DNA of 64,000 nt from Daphnia pulex (Eukaryota; Arthropoda; Branchiopoda; Diplostraca; Daphniidae): contig NC_060028.1 in assembly GCF_021134715.1 (NCBI RefSeq), positions 2,316,501-2,380,500 of the forward strand, read 5' to 3'. The position numbers and the translations under genes are program-made. The notes beneath the pieces are model-generated. The model ran no database searches. It was not told the DNA's origin and saw nothing but the letters and a program-made list of their open reading frames with translations. Within the stretch, counting starts at the first letter, position 1; every line of letters starts with the position of its first letter. Of this stretch, positions 45,155-56,696 are shown one piece after another.

Positions 45155-45780
45155 TTAATATTTGGGGTAAGCCGGAGCTGGGTAGGCGGGCTTGTAGGCG
45201 GGTTTGTATGCGGGGTAAGCGGGGTAAGAAGAGGGATAAGCTGGGCTGGGGTAGGCAGCAGCGGGCTTGTATCCACTTGGCTTGTACTCGGGGTATTTGG
45301 CCTCTCTGTCGTATTTGACGTCGGCGACGTATCCGGTGTAGTCGTCGGCCTTGTAGGTGACCGTCTGGGTCCGGCCGTCGGGCAGGAGGGTGCGGTAAGA
45401 GCCGGACACGTAGCCCTTGTCATCGGCCGTCTCCTGGTGGGCGTAGTCGTTGTACGTGTAGTCGTCCTTTACGGCCCAGGCGAAGCTGTATGGCATTGGG
45501 GCCTGCAGGAATTCACATAAAACAGGCCCAAACTTAATCGACAGTTAATGAAATAAAATATGGTGATACTTACGTAATCGTAAGACTTGCTGTAAGATGG
45601 GTAAGCCGGGGTTGGGTAGGCTGGCTTGGGGTAGTAAGCATTTGAGGCCACAGTGGCGATCAAGGCAGCGGAGAGAACGAATAAGACCTTATAGTAAACA
45701 TTTTTCAGATTTGATTCAGATAATTTAAAAAACTTAGGCGAATGTATAGTCGATGGAAGTGGACGAACTTATACCTGCAT
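45155..45780 (-). CDS. Cuticle protein, Rebers-Riddiford (CPR) family
   Basis: Secreted chitin-binding structural protein of the exoskeleton. Exons on the complement: 45780-45775 (only ATG CAG, the usual tiny first exon of this class), 45687-45574, 45502-45155; 155 residues. Signal peptide about 1-17 (MQVLFVLSAALIATVAS). The R&R domain (about 42-107) contains YSFAWAVKDDYTYNDYAHQE and YRTLLPDGRTQTVTYKADD, close to the RR-2 consensus. It is flanked by Ala-Tyr-Pro repeats (KPAYPAP, SPAYPSSYPAYPAYKPAYKP) typical of cuticle proteins. Confidence 0.92.
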
Positions 45781-48321
45781 GTTGATTCAAGTTTTTGGTT
45801 GTTGTACAACTGATAACTTTGAGATTTTGGGCTTCTGTTTTTATACTTGGTGCTGTGGGGCCTACCTCAGCAACTGGCCATTACTTTTTCTTTTTCAAGT
45901 GATGCACGACGAGCATTTTCGCACGGATAAGATTATTCACGCACATATAAGGATAGAACTTTTGCTCTCGTAAAACTGGGTGGGGCCCCCGTTTGGGTTA
46001 TTTTGCCCTTGTGATGAATTTCGAAGCTCATCTGACCTCATTTTCACTCTTCATTGGCTTGATCGCCAATTTTTCAAGTACCCGATTTCATTCCGAAAAA
46101 CAGTTCCTCCAACACTTTCGTTCAATCACAAGTTTTCATGTTAGCCTTTATTATCGCGATAAAGATCAAATTGTAGTCACCGGAGTGAGATTCATCTTAA
46201 TGTTTGGATTCTGCCCCTGACGGTCGTCGACGGTTACCGTTCACTCGCTAACACTAGGCGATCCAATCTAAGTCCCAGTGTGCAGCTAATGAAGTAGGAG
46301 CGTGAACCCAGGTCATTTACCATTCCAAAACCTTTCCTTTTTATAGTTCATTAAAATACTTTTATTATTATTTTCTTTGAATCCACTGACGATTGACGAA
46401 CCGATTGATATCCATTAATCATTTAGTAAAAGTAACACAAACGAGTAGACTAAAGGACAAAAATGACTTAATAGATACTGATATGCGGTAGTATTGAATT
46501 CCCGCGCGCACCCGCACCGTGTTTTCATCTTTTGGCTTTGTCATCGTCGACCTTCACATGGTCGGCGTGCTACTGTGGGCGTCTAACTCTTTCCCTGTAG
46601 TTTTCTTAGCTGGAAATATGAAAAAGAAAACTTTGAAAAAATATTTAGAGCAAGGTCTTCCTTCTCCGGCGTTCTCCCCATTGGAATGTTCACTACTTAC
46701 TACGTACTGCTAGCTTTTTAAGTTATGAATTCTAAATTCAGACATCATGTTTGTTTGTTCTGTGAAAACCTTATCACCCACGTCTGGTTCATGATGTGAC
46801 GCGAATTGTTAAACTGAATCTTTCAATTACAATTTTCAAATTACAGAGCATTACCGCCACCCACTTTCTGCATTAAACGCCATCTAGCGAAGAAGAAAAC
46901 AAACACAGAATGCTGCCATCTAGCAATGAGAAAAAACAAGAGAAGAATCAAAGACTTGACGGAAGTGACAAGATACAACAAGTAAACACCAAATGGCGGC
47001 GAGTTGTTAAGCATGGTGTCGGGCTGTCGGCGATAGTCCCAAGATTTGGCGTGATATCAAGTACCAGACTCACTTTTAAGTTGTGACTTATTTTCATTGT
47101 ACTGAATAACTCTCTCAAGGTGTTATTTTAACGAGTTTCAATTCCTAAGCTTAGAAAGATTAGCAGCAAGAGTTGGAACAAAGAATAGTTCAGTAGGCCT
47201 AAAAGTAAATTTTGGAGCCATTCATTTTCTTCTCTTCAGTGTGGCATAGAATTTATTTATAAAATAACTTAATAATGTGTAAAGGATCTCTGTGTCCTTG
47301 TTAATGGTTCTTATCATGTGTAGAGTTTGAGTAATTCTTTTCGTTGCATGCTGTAGTATGAGAAAACGGAAAAGATAGATAGCTGTAATTCAAATGCACC
47401 ATAGATGTTTACAAATCCCTTTTTTAATTCAGTTGAACAACCCTGATGACAAGGATGACTTTGGGGAGGAGAGGTTGCTGTTCATTTTTGTCTCGGAATT
47501 TTAATAATTTGATACATCAGGCTTCAATGGTAAGTTTGTCAAATATATTAATTTGTGTCTGTTAAAACAAGGCTCACAGATGACATGACTTGTGGACTGA
47601 AGCATAAAACATATTGCAAATGAGACTATAGTATTGACGTATATGACCGAGTGGTTAACACGTCGGGGAAGTGAGAATTAGCGGCTCCGGAGGAGGCCTC
47701 AACGAGGACGATTTGGGTCACTCGGGCGAATCCATGGCTCGATTTTCATATTTTGTTGAATTAGTAAGTGAAAGACAACAAATTTCTGCCTTACTTGGTA
47801 TAAATATTTTTTCTTTAAACTTTCTTTTAGTCTCAATATTGAATGTGAAATGCATTTATAGATAGTCCCGGATAGTCCCTTCTGTGATGCTGAGTTCAAA
47901 TACTAGCTGACTTTAAAACTTTTTTTCGATTTCAAATCCCCCTTTTAATTAATTTCAATTAAAAATTGGGCCTTTGCATCCTTAAAATTCATTAAAAAAA
48001 TTAATGGTGATTTGAAATCCCAAAACGACAAATAATTGTGGTGAAATTTGGTAGGGACTAATTTATTTCGATTTATTGATTAATTGGGGTTCATTTGCTA
48101 TGAGGATAATTAGTTAATTATCTGTTTACTATAGATTTGATGAATAACGAAGACAAAACCCATAACCCCTCGGCATTCATTTGTTCCCTATGAACTATTT
48201 ATTAGCCGTCGAAGAGGTGGCGTCTAGCGTGTGATGCACTAACAATTTAAAACAAGATAAAAGCTTTTTAAGATATGTTTCGTGATTTATTCGATTGTCA
48301 ATCATGCGTCTAATATCAAAT
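45781..48321. other. 2.5 kb intergenic, no protein gene recognised
   Basis: Upstream of the cuticle gene and downstream of the homeobox gene. Open frames are short and unsupported. One tRNA-like stretch lies at 47637-47745. Confidence 0.5.
47637..47745 (+). other. tRNA-Ser/Leu-like sequence, probably a SINE or tRNA pseudogene
   Basis: GACCGAGTGGTTAACACGTCG at 47645 is close to the A-box of type II tRNAs, and GGGCGAATCC near 47725 resembles the B box GGTTCGAATCC with two mismatches. A long variable region would separate them. No good acceptor stem was found, so this is unlikely to be a working tRNA. Confidence 0.35.
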
Positions 48322-49240
48322 TTACATACATGACTGATCATGAAACTGATTTGTTGTTTCAGGTGAATAATAACAATAAGATGAGGAATACGGATCAGAA
48401 ACAGTGTTGGAGTAAAATGTCGGATTTGTCATTGAAGTTGGATAGAAAGGAGGAGAATATTCCCAGTTGTTCCAGTAGTAGGAGGAATAGTCTTGCTGCT
48501 GTGGTTGCTGCTCCGTTCGGAATCCATTCGAGTTATTAAAATTGGACTGGGGACTAACGACGTATTGTGGACAGCTGGTAGCAAGCCATTCGGATTGAAG
48601 TGGAGACGACGATGATGATTCGGACGTCGAGTAGTTGATTGATTCCACGGGTGGAACTGCCGGAGGATCCGAATAAAATCCAGGAGTTGGAAGGACTTGA
48701 GTTGAAACGTAAGTATCTGAAAATTTAAAACAAAAGACGTCAGTAAATTAATCACAGAAATTTCTTCATCCAATAGATACTAACCTTGTCGACGAGAAAC
48801 GTAAGGCGGTGATCGACGATGTTGGCGATTTGTTTCACGAGTTGAGGTCGGGACTCGTGAAGATCCAAGTTGGCGTGCACGTCGACGGCGATTCTGAAAC
48901 CACCACTGATGCAATCAAGAAAGAAATTAATATGAGGTAATTGATTTAAAAAATTAAAAATCAATATGCCATACCATAATCGATTTCTCAGAGACGCCAA
49001 TCAACTGGGCGATGCGTCGGCGACCTTCTCGATTGGGAAACGGATCTCTGTTGAACTCTGCGTCGAGTAGCTCCAGCTGGACCTCGTCGTAAAAGTGGCG
49101 CTGACGACCTGATGCTGAAGAAGACTTCGTGGTGGAAACAACTGGATAATAATCTAAAAGTAAAAATTAACATTTAAACATTTCCTTCGTAAATAAGTGA
49201 TTTGAGTGAAGAAAGAAAGTAAATTACCGTAACTATTCAT
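48322..49240 (-). CDS. Divergent paired-like homeodomain transcription factor
   Basis: Sequence-specific DNA-binding nuclear protein. Exons on the complement: 49240-49228, 49153-48975, 48905-48785, 48716-48322; phases agree, 235 residues. The homeodomain (about residues 19-78) runs SGRQRHFYDEVQLELLDAEF, continues NRDPFPNREGRRRIAQLIGV and ends in helix 3 WFQNRRRRARQ. Invariant Leu16, Phe20, Trp48, Phe49, Asn51 and Arg53 are present, with Gln50. With the only canonical splice available in helix 3, position 47 is Trp, where Val or Ile is usual. The C-terminal half is Ser/Tyr/Gln-rich. Similarity is closest in style to PRD-like factors, but no orthologue is named. Confidence 0.86.
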
Positions 49241-52189
49241 AGTAAAAGAGTCAACGATACTACTTAAGCACTTAATTAATTAAACTAATGTGCACAACTA
49301 CGAACAGACACTGGTAACTGACCTTAGAGGAAGGGGCAGTAGCGAGATGTGCAGTGAGCAAAGACCAAAGATGGAATGCGGAATTTCAAGTTTTGGGGGT
49401 TTATATGGAGAAAATGTTTTAGACAATTTGACCTCCTTCGCCATTGGTTGTAAAACTAGAAAATCCTGACAAATACTTCCTGCCGCCGCAACCGCGCGTG
49501 GCAGGATTATCCTTCTCTTTCCAACTGTGGCGGCGGAGGATTAGGGGATTATGACTTGGGTTATGTAATGGTGCGGAGTGGCGTTTTGTTTGACGAGATT
49601 ATCGATTTTTTTAAAGAGGATAATCCATCGTGTTTAATCTTTTCGGAATCCCTCAAACATTAGTTACCAAAACCTCGTCCATGTGACCTGCGATTGCCAA
49701 ACGGCTCAATCTTGTAAATGGATGTCACCTAATTGACAATTCTTTTCTTATTTTTTGTTTCTTGAAGTCCATTATGTTGATTCGTATTGATCATGTTTTT
49801 ATAAGGAGATCTGTTTCGTTTTTTGGCGCAGTGGATGCTCCTTTTCAGACTTCAAATGTAATAATAATTACCAGTCTGTCCCCTTTTTACTTTATTCAAC
49901 CTTTTCGTCTTTATTGTACGAACTTAAATCCTTCTCGTTGGTTTTATAGGGATTGTTTACATGTTTATATTTTCGTGAATAGGCAGGAAAAACTGAGTGG
50001 TAAAATAAAAATGCCCCATTCCTTCTAAACTCTGTATTCATTACCCTAATAACTAATCAATTGAATTTCTTTTAAAGTTTTCTGAATTTTTCCAAGTATG
50101 CAATGCCACGAACCCGAAACAACAACAACCTTCCCTCTCCAGTTTTATTCTTGCTGGAGCGGAATATTTTTTTTTTCTGTAGAGAGATTAAATCTATTAT
50201 TAATCCATTGAAGATTATCCAGGCGGTATTAGATTAGCAATCGGCGAGTAGAAGTACTCGTCGATTGCTGTCCAGAATCAACAGATTATTGGAAGATTTA
50301 GGTATCAACCTTGCGGTGTTTCTTCTCGTCTTTGCCAGTATCAGATAATCCAAAACATCCGGCCAGCTCGGCGTTTGACCTCTCAATGGCAACGGTTCGT
50401 ATCCAACTGAAAATGGATTGTTAAACGACAAGTAATTTTATATGATATCTGTATAAGTGAAGTTTGTAGAACCCTACAAGGAAGGACACAAGAAAATGTT
50501 ATAAAAAGCACTTTGATTGTAAAATTCGGGAGAAAAAAAGATTTTACTATAATAGTAAGAAAATCACTCAGGTGAATGAATCAAACTCGTTAGGCATTTA
50601 TCGTTATTTTTTCGCTTAATTAAAAAATTGAATTTTCTTTTCTTTGCTTCCTCTCAATGCAGGCTTCGTTAAAACCTTTCTCCCGTGGCAAAAACCATTC
50701 GATGCCGTAAGTTAGGACTACAGTGACCCAACGACACCAGCCCCTTGAAGGTGGCAGTCACGACATTAGGTATGAAAACCTGCTTACACTATTGTCAATT
50801 ATTAGTAGTGGAATCCCCTATCGTGTAGCCGCTGGCTTTCATTACTGTCACTGCTGAATGAAATTGCATTAATTCCCTTGTAAAAAAAGGATTCTATCGA
50901 CCAATTTCCTCTCTTTCTAACCTATTTCGTTCAGTTCGACCGAGCTTATCGCCGTTATTTCTTCTAGTTTGAAAGCGCATGCACATTTGCAATTCGCATT
51001 TAATTTAACAAGTAATTGATTATCAATATTCAAATTTCAAAAATTTCCGCTAAAATTTTCCTCTGTTTGCACGAACGATAAATTATTTCGCTTTCCCGCA
51101 CATTATGTATTTTAACTGTTTAGTTACAGAAATTCTTTAAACGTGGTATTTAAGGACCTAAAGTATATCCGGTTTTAGTATTTTAAAAATTAATATTCCT
51201 TCCAAAATAATAGGAAACTTTTACAGAATCGAAATTTCACATACGCCTGCATTAAAAGTAGCATTACTTTACAAAAAATGATAACAGAGAAATTAACATA
51301 GATATTTTGGTGTTGAAATGGACTCTCTGTCTCATTTTTAACTTTTCCTTGTTGTTTCTCTCAATATTTTCTGTAACCCATTTTTTTTACTTTTTATTTA
51401 GATAATCAGCATCCCGTTTGACTGGAGAAACTACCGATGTCGGACGAGTATCTCTTCTTCTCTCTTTCTTTAAATGTCTTCGTGTATGCCCATGTGAGTG
51501 TGGGTGTATTCACGAGGACACCCTTTTTCTCGACTGGTGGATTCAACTCTTCAGCGGATGAAACACTTGTGTATGGATGCCTGGCCATATATCCCAAGCT
51601 TATAAAGGTAGGACAAATGTGTCTCTATTCTTCCTCTTTTACTATTTGGTGGCGCTGGATATCGTTAGACCTACATAGTACGGAGTACAATTATTCCTGA
51701 GCTATGGCGTTGATTGAGGCTGTTTTCTCTTGCCATTTTTGTTTGCTCAATTAGGGTTCGTTAGATAACTCATTTGTAGAACGACTGCAGATCAGACCCA
51801 ATTTTGTACCTCACAACTTTGTCTGTGGGTAAATAATGAAATTCAAAATATTTTTAACTTTGAACACTTCAAGCGAAGTGCAAGTGTGCAACTATAGAAA
51901 ATATCATGATCAAGAGGAACCTGCCGCCACACCGGCACCTCCTCGTTAGTCGTTAATAGTAAAAGAAGCCAGTTATTGTAGAACGAAGTAGTTTATAATG
52001 TAAAGTATATTTTTTCGTTTAACTGAGATTCTTACAAAAGAGACGGGCATCATGGCAAGTCTTGATAGAACTCAATTAATAAAACTTGGGATATAAAAGG
52101 GAATGATAATATAAGGAAGAATGATTTTTCTTAGAAGTGGTCCGTATCTAGTGACATGCGTTACCACGGTAGGTTACACCTCATAATGT
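49241..52189. other. 2.9 kb intergenic; one possible exon
   Basis: On the complement, after an acceptor at about 50,410, an open stretch reads VGYEPLPLRGQTPSWPDVLD then YLILAKTRRN and ends VLLLADC-stop at 50234. It could be a terminal exon of an unrecognised gene, but no upstream partner was found. Otherwise nothing recognised. Confidence 0.35.
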
Positions 52190-52632
52190 TTAACCTCTAC
52201 AGCAACGGCCACCGTTGCAGGTCTTGTAGATCACATTGCTCGAGCACTGGGTGCTGTTGCTGCAAGAACCTATAAGAAAACATAATCCCATTAGTCGTTT
52301 CCAAAGCCTTGAGATTTATAGATTTCATCAAGCCTTGATTGTTGTCTCCAGCGTCATTTATAACTTATTTTTAAACGAAGAGCGTGGTAACTTACTGAAC
52401 AAGCGACAGTAGAACAAGAACTGGTCTCCCGGCTCGTCGGAATTAGCGGGTTCATCTTCAGTGGGTGCCGAGTTGGTGTAGACGACGGCCATCACAGCCA
52501 AGACGCAAGCAAAGAGCTTTAAAAGATTGACGGGAAAAACAAAAACACAACATTTTAAAAAAGATTTGAAGAAGAGATTGAACTAATTTAGTTATTGTGG
52601 AAATTAATACTTACAAAAAATTTCTGGAACAT
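52190..52632 (-). CDS. Small secreted cysteine-rich peptide precursor (novel)
   Basis: Exons on the complement: 52632-52615 (MFQKFF), 52516-52396, 52269-52190; phases agree, 72 residues. Signal peptide about 1-22 (FACVLAVMAVVYTNSA), then an acidic spacer (PTEDEPANSDEPGDQ), then a compact C-terminal domain with six cysteines: C-x6-C-x5-C-x8-C-x4-CC, ending GGRCCRG. The architecture (signal, acidic propeptide, cysteine knot-sized domain) is that of secreted defence, venom-like or cuticle peptides, but the spacing is not one I can assign. No toxicity is claimed. A broken copy lies at 39332-39716. TATA-like TTTTTATACTCGC is at about 52,697-52,710 upstream. Confidence 0.78.
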
Positions 52633-52973
52633 TTTGGGTTATCGCTGCAACTGATGCTGGACGAGTTGTGATGATAAGCTCAGAGAAAGAGCCGGCTTTT
52701 TATACTCGCATTTTCTCTGGTCTCAGGTCCCACAGACTGAATATTTCATTTGCATTTAATCAATAAAACCAATATTTGTTTATCCCTTGTAATTAGGGCA
52801 GAGCTGCTGCTCATAAATTGTCTATGTTGATTTAACCAATATTTTATTGACACAAATGGATCTAGGTATATATATTCTACCTACTAACACCAATCTAATC
52901 TACGTATTTCTCTAACTCTCTATCCTCTTATTAAACAGCTTTCCGGATCCACGTGCCAGGGGTGTCTGTGCTG

Positions 52974-52991
52974 ACGTAGTGACGTCAGCAC
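52974..52991. repeat. Hairpin with loop TAGTGA (copy 2 orientation)
   Basis: Arms GTGCTGACG and CGTCAGCAC surround TAGTGA (52977-52982), the exact reverse complement of the copy 1 loop. The outer part of the right arm (AGAC) is missing here. Confidence 0.88.
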
Positions 52992-53873
52992 CTTAGGAAG
53001 GACTCCCCTTATTTGTCTGACCCAGTTAGCTTTACAAAAAAAAAATTTCTCTAAGTTTTCTTTTCTGTCGGTCTTTGGGATAGATTATCGTCGATTGTCT
53101 CACTAGATAATCTTTACAACTATAGCCATCTAACGCTAATTGGTCATTCATGCAGAAATTTAAAAAATGCCTTAAATTTGGTCCAATGGTAATGCAGAGA
53201 GTATAAGCATAAGCAGAATCATCCAAGTCGCCAATATACACAATAGTGCACCGTACGGGTCACTATTAGCTCTCGTCATTATTGATTAATATGTCTAAGG
53301 TTTCAGCTATTTTAATTGCCGTGCACTTTTCTCTCCTCTTTAGTTTTTTCTCTCCGATTATGATAATAGGGACCGGACGGAACGCAATATAACGCACAAG
53401 TATGTTGCCCTCCTCCTCGTCTGTCCCCCCAACAGCCAAAAGAGAAGACCTATAGGGGCAAAACGGGGCTTTATTAGACCTATAACTTGTTGCTCTTTTG
53501 TGAGATATGCATCTTGTTCGTCTTTTCCCCTATACATTCTTAGACATGGCCGGAGTTTTATTCTCTTGCTCTCGCAGTGATTTTGTAACGATTTTGTTTG
53601 CCTATTTCTTATATTCTAGATGAGAGCCAGAGGAGAAATAGAATGAAAGCTCGAAAAATTGATGGGACAAGGTGTCGAACTCTACTCTCGCCAGCCTTTA
53701 GCGTCAAACGTTATCATCCTTAAATCTCTCAACGCATCTCCACTGCCTAGTTAGTTAAAGGGTATTTAATCTCGTTAAAAAAAAAATCTAATTAAAAAGT
53801 TCAGGGTTCGCCATCAATGAATGAATGAATTTATTTATTTTTTACAGAAAAGTTAAACTTCATTTTAATTTAG

Positions 53874-54421
53874 TTTATCGTCGCTGCTCTCTTGGCCGAT
53901 GCTGTCGCCGCTCCTTCCGGCTACCAATCAACCCATAGAGATTCCAGTTACATGACGTCTCCCAGCAACGCTTCTTCCGGCTACAACAAGGACAGCAAAT
54001 ATGGCGGAATCACCATCACCAGCCAACACGACGTCCGCAATCTCGACGGAAGCTGCAAATGAGGGCAAGTTCTTATTCTTTAATTATTAAGAAAAATAAT
54101 ATACATTTACAAATTATTCTGTTAATTTTGCAGCTACTCTGGATCCGACTACACGACCCGTGAGGAATCACAGGTGCAAAAGAAGATGCAAGGTACCAGT
54201 GGTACCGTACCAACTATGATTCTTATGACAGAACCACTTATGGGGACGTTTATGGCAGCACCAAAGAACTGGGTTTCTCGCGAAGGGGAAAAATTCACTC
54301 TGACATGGACCACCGAAAACGGATTCCAGCCAAGAGGCGACCACTTGCCCGTTGCTCCCGTCCACGTTTACGAGCTCCCAGTTACCCCTACCCTCCCTTA
54401 CCACCGCAGAGGGGCAGGTAG
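53874..54421 (+). pseudogene. RR-type cuticle protein pseudogene, copy 2
   Basis: Base-for-base equivalent, by eye, of 40893-41440: same TGA after NLDGSCK (54060-54062), same altered donor and same frame slip in the second block. Non-functional for the same reasons. Confidence 0.7.
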
Positions 54422-56696
54422 CAAAACCTACAATACCTTTTTATTAGATTGTTTATGAATTTTTCGTGTTTTATTTATCTTAAGCTACCATGATCCCTGA
54501 CAAAGTTTGATTAATTAAATTAAAATTCTCAAAAATTCGTTGGAGTTCTATTTTCTGTTACAAACGATCCTCTTGGCAATTTAGCTTATTTGGACAGTGG
54601 AGATAGCCGCTACATCATACCCAAATCATGCATACTACCTACATCATACCATTTATGATTATGAAATCTTATGATTCATGTTTTTGTCTGTTGAATAACT
54701 TGAATTTTTTCACAATTTTAGTGTAACCACCTTTTTCATATTCATGCAACCTTGCCCACTCCCCCTCCTATTGATATCATTCAAAATGGACGCTGACTTG
54801 TTGACAGTGCGTTAATTAACTTGTGACGGTGTGATTGTTTCGAGAGTTATTCACTGCATTTTGGTAATTAACTTTCCATTTATGATTATTAGCATATCTA
54901 AAGTTATTTATCTGGTTTTTATTGTATCATAGGTGTTTTTGACTAACTGAATCGCTGTAAAACAGAGCAGCAAGCAGAGCAACGTTGTTTAACAAAGACC
55001 TTCCTGGTTCACCCATCGTGTCATTTGACAATTTCACAATTGTTTTGTGGTTTCTGATACGAGGTCATTGGGCCTATGACTCCGACTCCAGGTATAGGAA
55101 AAAACAATTAATGCAGTGAGCGTTTTGTGATAGATGATTCCCAACATGGGTGGGTCAACTTACCCACCACGATTTCCAGGTTAGGAAAGGTGAAGGACTG
55201 AAGGGTATTAAAATGAAATCTGTACTCTGTAGGAAGAAACCTCCTTTGTAAAATTCCTCTTAAAGGAAATTGTTTGCCACTGCTAATAGAAGTCCCTGGG
55301 AAAAATAGAAGTAGAAGTCCAATTGAATAGGAGAATCCAATTCTAATAGAAGTCCCTGTCCCCAGCTAGAATAAAGAAAACATCTCGGAATTCAAGCAAA
55401 TTGACAGTTTGTTTCTGTAACTCCTTAACCAAGAAGATGCCTCACCTGACCATTTATGTGAATTTGCAGTACAATTCTAATCTTTCAGTTTTACTGATTG
55501 CTAGCTTAATATTTTACCCTATCGAGTTATTACTCTAGAACGACCGGAAGTTGCAGCTCGTTCACATCAAATTTACTTTTTTCAACGGGGGGCGGCCGCT
55601 CCCTAAACCACGACATTTTCTTCCTGCATTATTACTTTTTACTTACATTTCCACGATTCCGATTTAAATCTCCGTTGCGACAGCATTGTTTGAGGGAAGG
55701 TACACGCCACCTGAAGGCGTGGAATGGAAACGATTGTGTTCCACTGTGGAGTCGAACTCAGGACCTAAGGTGCTCCAGACTACCGAGCGATGACTTGTCT
55801 GATTCCCCCACCCGTTCCAAGAGTAATTTCTTTTAATTGCAACATAATTTCTGAAATGTGGCATCTAATTAGCGCAAAATAAAATAAAAGTGTCAAGGAA
55901 ATTGATACTTTTCGGCCACCTGCTAGTTTTACTAACAAATAGGAGAGAAAAAAAATGAAAAATGAAACTGCTTTCGTTCTCATTTGGGAGTGAACTCTAA
56001 CCCAGGAGTAGTCTGATCATCAAGCGATGTCTTATCCGGGTCACCCGTCCTATCCACAGCTCTTATCCTTTTATTTTCCATAAATATTTTGTCATCTAAT
56101 TAAATGCTTAACAGTTATTTCAGAAGAATTTTTTAACTCAACATTAAAAGGCATTTCAGTTGAATATTCGAAACGTGGTGGCCAAGTAAATCGTTTGACT
56201 GGGTTATCGGCACGTGAAAGCGAATTCACGTCTCCGAGAGTTGCGTAACTGCTATTCCACATTCCTTTCACTCGCTTTTACTCCACTGACTGCCAATTTT
56301 GTGTAGCCCGACGTGTTGTGATAATGATTTTATTGTATCTTTTGTATAAGGTTTTAACTGAACGAAAAATTCTAGGAAACCGACTGAAACTGAATCCGTA
56401 AATCGTCAATTCTTTGAACTCGCTAGGAAAGTTACGTAATGGATAAACGAGTTCGTTCTTCAAGAATCGTGAGAATTCGACTCTCTCCACGTGAGTTAGG
56501 AACTTTAAAGAGACGGCACCTCCAAGTAAATCACGACGCTGTAGCTGTACGGCTGTAGTTGCTACTTTCTTAATGCGAGTGCGTGTTCCTTTTTTTAAAT
56601 TGAAAATCAAATTATTTTGTACAAGTTTTTTTTCTTTTCTCTTTAAGAAATCCTGATTTTGAGGCAACGCTGCTCTTTTTTGACATGACACAGAAT

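Larger units (their letters stand above)
52218..56696. repeat. Segmental duplication, copy 2
   Basis: Direct duplicate of 39331-44142, lacking the MITE. Copy 2 has additional short insertions, for example about 24 bp near 52,305 and about 65 bp near 52,720. Homology on the left ends within the last exon of the peptide gene, whose 3' part exists only here. Confidence 0.95.

Noticed and set aside
45104-45520. Plus-strand 138-codon Gly/Val-rich frame
   Set aside because: Antisense of the Ala-Tyr-Pro repeats of the cuticle protein gene.
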